Shown here in pieces: positions 1 to 5,518 of a stretch of DNA of 5,518 nucleotides. Source of the stretch: Clostridia bacterium (GTDB taxonomy: Bacteria > Bacillota > Clostridia > Oscillospirales > Acutalibacteraceae); assembly GCA_017437165.1 (NCBI GenBank), contig JAFSBS010000353.1, positions 1 to 5,518 on the forward strand. Reading direction: 5' to 3'. The translations under genes were made by a program, and so were the position numbers. The notes beneath the pieces were generated by a model, which saw only the letters and a program-made list of their open reading frames with translations, searched no databases and was not told the origin of the DNA. How positions within the stretch are numbered: the stretch's first letter is position 1; each line of letters begins with the position of its first letter.

Positions 1-904
1 GTTCATTTCTGCCATCAAGCTCGGCTTCATAAGTTTTATAGTCAATATCAGTAAAACCATCGCCGCAACCTTTAAGATTCTCTGACACGCTCTGTGACAA
101 TTCGCACACTATCAATTTACCATTTTCGCATATTATCTTCGCTTTGTCAAGTGTTATTTCTAATCTGTTAGTACCCGGATAGTCACCCGTTGTTGTTATA
201 AATGTTCCTGTAGCACCATTTTTATACTGTGCATAAATCATAACATCGTCTTCAACTTCTATATCGTGCCATTTACCTTCGTGACAAACCGCAGTTATTT
301 TTTCAGGCATTCCGCAAATCCATTGCCATAAATCAAGTTGGTGTGGACATTGATTAAGAAGAACACCGCCACCTTCACCTGACCATGTTGCACGCCATCC
401 ACCTGAATTATAATACGCCTGTGTTCTGTACCAATCTGTAATAATCCATGTAACACGTTTCATCTCGCCGAATTTGCCGCTATGTACAATTTCGTGAGCT
501 TTTCTGTAAAGGCAGTTTGTTCTCTGATTGAACATAATTCCAAATACTTTATTGCTTTTTTCAGCAACTTCGTTCATTTCACGAACTTGTTTTGTATAAA
601 CACCTGCAGGTTTTTCGCTCATTACATGAAGCCCCTTATTAAGACCTTCAATTACCATAGGTGGATGGAAATAGTGTGGGGTTGCAATTAAAATTGCATC
701 TACTTCACCTGAATCCATAAGCGTTGACGCATCAAGGAATGTTTTTACATCAGGCAACTGTTCTTTTGCCCACTGAAGTCGGTCCTCTTTAACATCACAA
801 ACTGCAGTAATAATAAATTCAGGCATTTTATTTTCAAGATAATTTTTAATGTGACTTGAACCCATATTACCTATACCGATAATACCCAAACGAACTTTTT
901 CCAT
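1..904 (-). CDS. Gfo/Idh/MocA-family NAD(P)-dependent oxidoreductase, C-terminus cut by window edge
   Basis: Probably a cytoplasmic dehydrogenase acting on a sugar, sugar derivative or polyol. The visible 301 residues begin with a Rossmann domain: the dinucleotide motif GIGNMG is at residues 10-15, and the second strand ends in AVCD with D37. The family's EKP signature is at residues 97-99; its lysine (K98) is the usual catalytic residue. The substrate domain follows, with GGGVLLNQCPHQLDLW around residues 178-193 (H188 at the family's common catalytic-histidine position) and a TTTGDYPGTNRLEI stretch typical of Firmicutes members. The sequence stops at the edge near the point where family members continue with a final helix and strand, so perhaps 50-90 residues are missing. 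The start is the ATG at 904, set by GGAGGAA six bases upstream. It lies 14 bases after the GH3 stop, so the two genes are almost certainly co-transcribed. Family assignment is secure; the substrate is unknown. Confidence 0.93.
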   Translation of the reverse strand, partial: MEKVRLGIIGIGNMGSSHIKNYLENKMPEFIITAVCDVKEDRLQWAKEQLPDVKTFLDASTLMDSGEVDAILIATPHYFHPPMVIEGLNKGLHVMSEKPAGVYTKQVREMNEVAEKSNKVFGIMFNQRTNCLYRKAHEIVHSGKFGEMKRVTWIITDWYRTQAYYNSGGWRATWSGEGGGVLLNQCPHQLDLWQWICGMPEKITAVCHEGKWHDIEVEDDVMIYAQYKNGATGTFITTTGDYPGTNRLEITLDKAKIICENGKLIVCELSQSVSENLKGCGDGFTDIDYKTYEAELDGRNE

Positions 905-910
905 AAATAT

Positions 911-917
911 TTCCTCC
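911..917 (-). promoter_or_regulatory. Ribosome binding site of the oxidoreductase gene
   Basis: On the minus strand GGAGGAA lies six bases before the ATG at 904. It falls entirely within the 14-base gap after the GH3 stop codon, which supports translation of both genes from one transcript. Confidence 0.85.
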
Positions 918-918
918 A

Positions 919-3369
919 TTACATTGATTTAAACAAATCCGGCAACTTCATTAAAGCAGACGGAATATTCCTTAAAAGTTTAATAGCACTCGGAGTGAGT
1001 GGCTTATCATTAAGCACATCACAAAGAGCCGAACACATTTCTTCATTAAAGACACCTGAACTCATTGTTACAAAACAACGAATCGGTATCTGAAATGCCG
1101 TATTTTTCATCATTTCACTATTTATACCGCCACCACCGATTTTTTCAACAACCGCAGTAATGAGTTTGGTTATCTTTTCTCCACGATTAGTACCTGCGGC
1201 ATATTCAAGAGTAGAATTTTTATCAATAGGAAGTGACATATCTCTGTCTCTTTCAGGAATTTCGTGTCCTAAAATAACGGCAAACTCATCATCAGTCGCA
1301 AATGCCACATCACCCTCATAATAAACAGGTGCTTTATCGCTATAATCAGGCACTATTGCATCAATTGAAGATATCACTTTAACAGTATCTGTAAGAAGAA
1401 TCTCGCGTGAAGATGTGCCAACAAGAATTTTGTATTCACCGGTTTCTACGTGCCAATCGTTGATATTTACATTATAAAAAGCAAATGAGCGTTTGTTAAG
1501 TTCAATTTGCACTTCTTTTTCTTCGCCTGATTTTAAGAATATTTTTTTAAAACCTTTTAACTCTTTAGGCGCTTTAAAAATCTTACTTTCAGGTGATGCA
1601 ACATACAGTTGACATACCTCTGCACCATCAACTGCACCTGTGTTTTTTACTTTGAACGAAACTGTTAAAATCTCATTATCATTTATTTCTTTACTACTTA
1701 ATCTGATATCTGAATATCGGAAAGTAGTATAAGAAAGTCCGAAACCAAATGGGAACAACACTTCTTTTTCGGTTTTATCATAATATCTGTAACCAATATA
1801 TATGCTTTCTCTGTACTCAACTGAAAGAAGAGTTCCGGGGAAATTGTATCGTGATGGTGTATCATCCAAATTAAGCGGATAAGTTTCTGAAAGTTTACCT
1901 GAGGGATTTACTCTACCGGATAAAACATCGAAAATTGCTCCGCCACCTGCCTGGCCCAACAAAAGTCCATTTACAACCGCTTTTACATCATAAAGCCAAG
2001 GCATTGAAACTGCAGAACCACCGGAAAGAACAACAACCACATTTTTATTCTTTTCTAAAACTGCTTTTACAAGTTCATTGTGTGATGGTGGTAAATCAAT
2101 ATGTTTTCTGTCAAATCCTTCAGATTCATAAATCTCTGTAAGACCTATAAATACAACTGCTACATCCGCTTTAGACGCTAATTCTGCTGCCTGTGAAATA
2201 AGTTTTTCATTAGGCACATCAGTTGTTTTGTCATAGCCACGGGCATAAGCTGCTTTGTAACCATTTTTAAGAAATTCCTGATAAGCGGAATCTAACTGCG
2301 TTGGATTTATAAGCGAACTACCCGCACCCTGATATCTCGGATTTTTTGCCATTTCACCAATAAATGCAATTTTCTTTGATTTATTAAGAGGAAGAATACT
2401 ATCTTCATTTTTCAGTAACACTACAGATTCACTTGCAATTTTTCTTGCAAGAAGATGGTGTGCATTCATATCACAATTATAATCTGAGTGTAAGTTTTCC
2501 GCACTTTTGAAAATAAGTGATAAAATTGTATCTACATTTTTGTCAAGTATATTTATATCTAATTCGCCTGACTCAACCGCATTTATAATCTTCTGTGGAC
2601 CTAAACCACCGGAACCCGGCATTTCGAGATTTTTACCCGCTTTAATGCCGTCAACAATTTCGTTTTCTGCACCCCAGTCGGTAACAACAACGCCGTCGTA
2701 ACCCCATTCATTTCTTAAAACATCTGTAAGAAGCCACTTGTTTTCTGCACAGTAAGTACCATTCAACTTGTTATAAGCATTCATAACTGTCCATGGTTTT
2801 GCTTCTTTAACAGCAATCTCAAATGCGGTTAAATAAATTTCTCTTAATGCTCTTTCGTCTGCAACGGTGTCTATTGTCATTCTTCTGCATTCCTGATTGT
2901 TTGCGGCAAAATGCTTTAATGAAGTACCTACACCTTTACTCTGAACACCGTTTATAAATGCTGCCGCCATTTTGCCCGCTAAAAACGGGTCTTCTGAAAA
3001 ATATTCAAAGTTTCTGCCACAAAGTGGGGAACGTTTCATATTTACACCCGGTCCTAAAAGCACAGAAACGTTCTCTTTAAGACACTCTTCACCTAATGCG
3101 ACACCCATTTTTGTTATTAGATCTGTATCCCAAGAAGATGCCGTTGCACTTGCTGTAGGAAAGCAAGTTGCAGGAGCACTATTACCTAACACATCACCCG
3201 CTGCAGTTTTTTCCTGATTTTGCTTTCTTAAACCATGTGGTCCGTCAGTTACCATAATAGACGGAATAGAAAGCCTGCTTACATCTACAAGATGCCAGAA
3301 ATCTTTACCTGAACAAAGAGCCGCTTTTTCCTCTAATGTGAGTTTTGAAATAATATCTTTATATTTCAT
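919..3369 (-). CDS. Intracellular glycoside hydrolase family 3 beta-glycosidase (beta-glucosidase-like)
   Basis: A retaining exo-acting beta-glycosidase of 816 residues that hydrolyses terminal sugars from beta-glycosides. The N-terminal barrel domain (about 1-290) carries DGPHGLR (42-48), CGRNFEYFSEDP (117-128), the substrate-contacting KHF (152-154) and the nucleophile D231 in VVVTDWGA. The alpha/beta sandwich domain (about 310-500) carries the acid/base region ESEGFDR (415-421), with E417 the likely acid/base, and GQAGGGAIFDVLSGRVNPSGKL. A fibronectin-III-like domain spans about 565-655. A tail of about 145 residues (670-816) follows, of a kind I associate with clostridial GH3 enzymes. There is no PA14 insertion. 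No signal peptide is seen, so it should be cytoplasmic and act on imported substrates. The ATG at 3369 is preferred because GAGG lies seven bases upstream; the frame stays open to an ATG at 3450, but that extension is low in complexity and crosses the control region. It leads an operon with the oxidoreductase. All catalytic residues appear intact. Glucoside versus xyloside or other specificity cannot be decided. Confidence 0.95.
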   Translation of the reverse strand: MKYKDIISKLTLEEKAALCSGKDFWHLVDVSRLSIPSIMVTDGPHGLRKQNQEKTAAGDVLGNSAPATCFPTASATASSWDTDLITKMGVALGEECLKENVSVLLGPGVNMKRSPLCGRNFEYFSEDPFLAGKMAAAFINGVQSKGVGTSLKHFAANNQECRRMTIDTVADERALREIYLTAFEIAVKEAKPWTVMNAYNKLNGTYCAENKWLLTDVLRNEWGYDGVVVTDWGAENEIVDGIKAGKNLEMPGSGGLGPQKIINAVESGELDINILDKNVDTILSLIFKSAENLHSDYNCDMNAHHLLARKIASESVVLLKNEDSILPLNKSKKIAFIGEMAKNPRYQGAGSSLINPTQLDSAYQEFLKNGYKAAYARGYDKTTDVPNEKLISQAAELASKADVAVVFIGLTEIYESEGFDRKHIDLPPSHNELVKAVLEKNKNVVVVLSGGSAVSMPWLYDVKAVVNGLLLGQAGGGAIFDVLSGRVNPSGKLSETYPLNLDDTPSRYNFPGTLLSVEYRESIYIGYRYYDKTEKEVLFPFGFGLSYTTFRYSDIRLSSKEINDNEILTVSFKVKNTGAVDGAEVCQLYVASPESKIFKAPKELKGFKKIFLKSGEEKEVQIELNKRSFAFYNVNINDWHVETGEYKILVGTSSREILLTDTVKVISSIDAIVPDYSDKAPVYYEGDVAFATDDEFAVILGHEIPERDRDMSLPIDKNSTLEYAAGTNRGEKITKLITAVVEKIGGGGINSEMMKNTAFQIPIRCFVTMSSGVFNEEMCSALCDVLNDKPLTPSAIKLLRNIPSALMKLPDLFKSM

Positions 3370-3374
3370 AAAAT

Positions 3375-3382
3375 CGCCTCGC
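3375..3382 (-). promoter_or_regulatory. Ribosome binding site that sets the GH3 start
   Basis: The minus strand reads GCGAGGCG just before the ATG at 3369, with GAGG seven bases from the start codon. The in-frame ATGs further upstream (3384 and 3450) have no comparable site, so this site argues for the 816-residue protein rather than the 843-residue one. Confidence 0.75.
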
Positions 3383-3418
3383 ATTCTTTTAGAATTTTCG
3401 GGAAAACTATATTTAAGA

Positions 3419-3454
3419 GTGAATGCATTAAATAAAAAGTTGAAATTCATTCAC
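3419..3454. repeat. Imperfect inverted repeat in the divergent control region, possible operator
   Basis: The arms GTGAATGCATT (3419-3429) and AATTCATTCAC (3444-3454) are inverted copies with one mismatch in 11; the outer seven bases GTGAATG/CATTCAC match perfectly. The spacer is 14 AT-rich bases. The repeat lies between the divergently transcribed GH3 operon and the small gene and overlaps the candidate GH3 promoter. That position suits a dimeric repressor or activator site. No regulator is encoded in the window and I do not recognise the motif, so an operator role is inferred. A chance occurrence in AT-rich sequence is possible. Confidence 0.4.
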
Positions 3455-3456
3455 AA
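3427..3456 (-). promoter_or_regulatory. Candidate sigma-A promoter for the GH3-oxidoreductase operon
   Basis: The minus strand has TTGTGA (3456-3451, 4 of 6 to the -35 consensus), an 18-base spacer and TTTAAT (3432-3427, 5 of 6 to the -10 consensus). It would give a leader of roughly 50 bases before the ATG at 3369. The region is very AT-rich, and a competing -10-like TATAGT at 3413-3408 has no good -35 partner, so this is only a plausible choice. Confidence 0.3.
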
Positions 3457-3464
3457 AACAGAAA

Positions 3465-3472
3465 GTGGTGAT
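3465..3472 (+). promoter_or_regulatory. Ribosome binding site of the 51-residue gene
   Basis: GTGGTGAT precedes the ATG at 3477 by four bases. It differs at one position from GAGGTGAT, the extended complement of the 16S rRNA 3' end. A site this good supports the small frame being translated. Confidence 0.65.
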
Positions 3473-3476
3473 AATA

Positions 3477-3632
3477 ATGAGTAAAAACAAAAAGAAAAAT
3501 CTTTCTAAAGATGAACAAGTAATTGAAGCATATAAAGGCGAAAAGACAAACATCAAAAGCGATGTTAATGGTTCTTATACAGGGATTACTGAAAACTATG
3601 AAGTTCCTGAACAAGATGCCGACGACCTTTAA
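3477..3632 (+). CDS. Conserved-looking 51-residue hydrophilic protein with a GSYTG...QDADDL tail
   Basis: A tiny, highly charged, soluble protein with no cysteine, no membrane segment and no signal peptide. Residues 1-11 are strongly basic (MSKNKKKNLSK). A central part carries DVNGSYTGIT (residues 29-38), and the C-terminus is acidic, ending EVPEQDADDL. From memory, short Firmicutes proteins of unknown function share this pattern: a basic N-terminus, a GSYTG turn and a final Q-D-A-D-D-L. This could not be checked here. It is a single-gene transcription unit: a good ribosome binding site lies just upstream, and a strong terminator begins seven bases after the TAA. It is divergent from the GH3 operon and convergent with the membrane protein gene. 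No function is proposed; the mixed-charge, probably disordered chain would fit a binding or adaptor peptide. Confidence 0.8.
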   Translation: MSKNKKKNLSKDEQVIEAYKGEKTNIKSDVNGSYTGITENYEVPEQDADDL

Positions 3633-3638
3633 ACTCTC

Positions 3639-3667
3639 ACCCGTTATCTATCAGGTAACGGGTTTTT
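3639..3667 (+). terminator. Intrinsic terminator of the 51-residue gene
   Basis: An 8-bp perfect stem, ACCCGTTA (3639-3646) with TAACGGGT (3656-3663), encloses a 9-base loop and runs directly into TTTTT (3663-3667), with another T run shortly after. It starts seven bases after the TAA at 3632. On the minus strand the hairpin is followed by GAGAGTTT rather than a T tract, so it should stop plus-strand transcription well and the opposing gene poorly. Confidence 0.88.
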
Positions 3668-3674
3668 ACTGTTT

Positions 3675-5518
3675 TTAACGTATTTTTGATTTAGTGTTTA
3701 TAACACTGATTACAGAAAATACGAGTTGAGTAATAATAAGTGGTATAATTGAAAGTTCAGCACCACCTGCAATAAATGAGAAAGTTGCCGCTAAAGCAAC
3801 ACCGATTGCAATTGCACCTGTCTGAAAAACTAATGATGAACGCTTTATTTTACCTAATGAAAGTGCCGCTGCTACAGCATGTAAATAAGATGAACTCTTA
3901 CCATTGTGCATTAAAACAGAGTCTCCGGCGGTGCGTTTTTCATTAACATAACTATTTAAAATATCACCTGAAACAGCACTTATAACCTTAATTCCGCTAT
4001 TAGGAATTGAAAGATTTAAAGCAACCATATTATCAGTTATATTTGCATCATCATTTCTTAAAAGAAGTGAAATACTTTCTCTTTCGATACGTCTGAGAAG
4101 TTTTGCATTTTCCTGATTAACATCATAACTTACTATAAACATAGCACCAAGTTTGCCTTCGATTGCAAGAAATACAGGATATCTTCCATCGTGTACATAT
4201 CTTTCAACAAAAGCCCTGTCAGGCATTTCGACATTATGATTTCTTAATAAATCATAACTACCAACAAGAACCCTTCTGTTCTGAACCCACGCAGAAAGTC
4301 CTAATTTATCTTCGTAAGCCAAAGTATCAACAGGTGGAAACAACTCTACTCTGTCAACTACTATACGTTTGAACAAATTACCTAACGGACCACCTGATGC
4401 TACAACTAATGCACCGGCATAGAGAATTGCATCATCTGCTTTCATAGAATGGAACGTTTTTATACCAAAAACATTACCACCATCTTTATCAAAAACATCG
4501 GTGGAGTCAACTGTAATACCATTGGCAACCGCACACATTCTGTTTGCTTCCCAACCGGTGATTACACCACCTTTTTTATTAAGTTTTGCTGATAGTTTGT
4601 TTATTGCCAGATTATCACAGAGAAACATAAAGCACGGTGCAGAAATTGCTAAAACCGCTGCAAAGGAACTTATACCGTTAAAAGCATTTTTTGAAATAAT
4701 AGTTGTTATTACTCCTACTATTAACGCTACAAAAAAAGTAATCGGCACAGTTCTTTTATTAAGTTCATCTGATGGATAATACTTTTTTGAAAGTTCCAGG
4801 AATCTACCGGGGAATTTAGTTTTTTGTGAAGCTAAAATTATTGGTTCATCAAGCAAAAGACCTCTTCCGATTTCAAAAGCAGTTTCTTTTCTTTCAATAG
4901 GTGAAATAGAGTAAAGTTCATTTTCTGTTACAATTTTGAAGTTTTTTCTTAATCTTCTTGCTTCCAAAAGACTTGCTAAATTATTAAACATAAGTGGTAA
5001 CACTGCTACTGCTGAATATAATGAAAGTCTGTTTTCAAATGGAATTAAAGTAAAAAAGAACGAAAAATTCTGCAAAAGAACAGCAATAAGTGCAACTGCA
5101 CAACCGGAATTTCTGTTGAATTTCAAACCATTAAAAGATTTGAGACCATCAATGATAAGGTCTTTACTTATGACACACGCAACAAGTGTCACAATAAAAT
5201 TCAAGAGAATTACCGGTAATTCATTTTTGTGAACAAGTGAATTAGGAACATAAATTGCACTTGCTACTAATGAAAGTACAACGAGTAAAACAAAACAAAT
5301 AAAGCACACAAATGTATTTATAGTTGCTCTTTTTTCTTGCTTTTTTAAATTGAATTCAACTTTGAACTTATCGTTTACATTTCTGTATTCGTCAAGACCG
5401 AATTTTATACCGTTATCATCATCTGTTATATCTTGTTCGGGTTCGGTACTTACTACAAATTCAGCAGCTTTTTTACGTCTTCTTTTAATAAGTTCTCTTT
5501 CAACTTCTTCTTCATCAA
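3675..5518 (-). CDS. P1B-type-ATPase-like membrane protein with degenerate catalytic motifs, N-terminus cut by window edge
   Basis: The frame is open from the right edge to the TAA at 3675, giving 613 visible residues (numbered from the edge). The GTG at 5309 is only an internal valine codon. A charged cytoplasmic stretch (1-65) leads to eight predicted membrane segments, near 66-90, 100-117, 138-159, 164-186, 257-275, 281-305, 560-584 and 588-606. This is the topology of heavy-metal P1B ATPases. Segment 6 has AISAPC (290-295), where transporters have CPC or SPC. The large loop 306-559 follows P/N-domain order: KKGGVITGWEA, then DSTDVF (337-342) where DKTGTL is expected, then SGGPL (374-378) where SEHPL is expected, then RRVLVGSYDLL (414-424), a YDVNQEN strand, and RNDD (487-490) where TGDN is expected. 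No TGES is seen in the 70-residue A-domain-like loop (187-256), and no GDGxND. The fold assignment is by eye; ion pumping is doubtful. The gene is convergent with the small gene, 42 bases away. Confidence 0.78.
   Translation of the reverse strand, partial: DEEEVERELIKRRRKKAAEFVVSTEPEQDITDDDNGIKFGLDEYRNVNDKFKVEFNLKKQEKRATINTFVCFICFVLLVVLSLVASAIYVPNSLVHKNELPVILLNFIVTLVACVISKDLIIDGLKSFNGLKFNRNSGCAVALIAVLLQNFSFFFTLIPFENRLSLYSAVAVLPLMFNNLASLLEARRLRKNFKIVTENELYSISPIERKETAFEIGRGLLLDEPIILASQKTKFPGRFLELSKKYYPSDELNKRTVPITFFVALIVGVITTIISKNAFNGISSFAAVLAISAPCFMFLCDNLAINKLSAKLNKKGGVITGWEANRMCAVANGITVDSTDVFDKDGGNVFGIKTFHSMKADDAILYAGALVVASGGPLGNLFKRIVVDRVELFPPVDTLAYEDKLGLSAWVQNRRVLVGSYDLLRNHNVEMPDRAFVERYVHDGRYPVFLAIEGKLGAMFIVSYDVNQENAKLLRRIERESISLLLRNDDANITDNMVALNLSIPNSGIKVISAVSGDILNSYVNEKRTAGDSVLMHNGKSSSYLHAVAAALSLGKIKRSSLVFQTGAIAIGVALAATFSFIAGGAELSIIPLIITQLVFSVISVINTKSKIR

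Noticed and set aside
482..691. Plus-strand frame of 69 codons opposite the oxidoreductase gene
   Set aside because: It lies entirely on the complement of a well-supported gene (Rossmann and EKP motifs intact) and has no recognisable protein features.
1935..3217. Plus-strand frames opposite the GH3 gene (1935-2141, 2507-2701, 2972-3217)
   Set aside because: They are shadows of a gene with complete GH3 motifs; none resembles a known protein.
3408..3413. TATATT as a -10 box for the plus-strand small gene
   Set aside because: It matches 5 of 6, but the bases 17-18 upstream (TCTTTT/TTCTTT) are a poor -35 and there is no extended -10 TG. The surrounding AT-richness makes such matches common.
3440..3445. 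TTGAAA as a -35 box for the small gene
   Set aside because: The only -10-like sequence downstream (GATAAT at 3470-3475) is 24 bases away and overlaps the ribosome binding site and start codon.
3370..3450. Longer GH3 protein starting at the ATG at 3450 (27 extra residues)
   Set aside because: The extra residues are low-complexity translation of AT-rich intergenic DNA, no ribosome binding site precedes 3450, and GAGG lies at proper spacing before the ATG at 3369.
3370..3476. Riboswitch or structured leader in the divergent intergenic region
   Set aside because: At 107 bases, shared between two promoters and two ribosome binding sites, it has no GC-rich stems and no known riboswitch core.
4632..4640. 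Confident call of a copper or other metal exporter from the APC in segment 6
   Set aside because: CPC/SPC-type motifs suggest metal binding in true P1B pumps, but here the catalytic motifs are altered and no metal-binding domain is visible, so naming a metal would be unsupported.
4163..5232. Plus-strand frames opposite the membrane protein gene (4163-4372, 4501-4779, 4936-5232)
   Set aside because: They are antisense to an uninterrupted 613-codon frame with clear membrane segments and P/N-domain order; no independent support.

Overview
The window looks like low-GC Firmicutes DNA, most likely from an anaerobic gut or environmental Clostridia lineage. This rests on AT-rich coding sequence, GGAGG-type and GGTGAT-type ribosome binding sites, and the style of the encoded proteins: a signal-less family 3 glycosidase with a clostridial-type C-terminal tail, and a tiny protein with a GSYTG...QDADDL tail. 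The standard genetic code fits. No RNA gene, CRISPR array, insertion sequence or phage gene was seen. Apart from the window edges and the intergenic gaps of about 14, 107 and 42 bases, the window is fully coding.

Layout. (1) Positions 1-3369, minus strand, form a two-gene operon: a GH3 beta-glycosidase (919-3369) followed 14 bases later by a Gfo/Idh/MocA-family NAD(P)-dependent oxidoreductase (1-904). The oxidoreductase runs off the left edge and lacks its C-terminus. (2) Positions 3370-3476 are a short divergent control region with an imperfect 11-bp inverted repeat and a weak candidate promoter for the GH3 operon. (3) Positions 3477-3632, plus strand, encode a 51-residue protein, followed by a clear intrinsic terminator (3639-3667). 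(4) Positions 3675-5518, minus strand and convergent with the small gene, hold a large membrane protein open at the right edge. It has the architecture of a P1B-type ATPase (8 membrane segments, an APC in the sixth, P/N-like domains), but every catalytic signature is altered.

How they work together. The GH3 enzyme and the oxidoreductase probably act in sequence in the cytoplasm: hydrolysis of an imported glycoside, then oxidation or reduction of the released sugar or a related polyol. The substrate cannot be read from sequence. The small protein and the P-type-ATPase-like protein have no evident link to sugar use. The most unusual item is the apparent pseudo-P-type ATPase: the fold can be traced from end to end, while DKTGT, TGES, the HP motif, TGDN and GDGxND are all replaced or absent.
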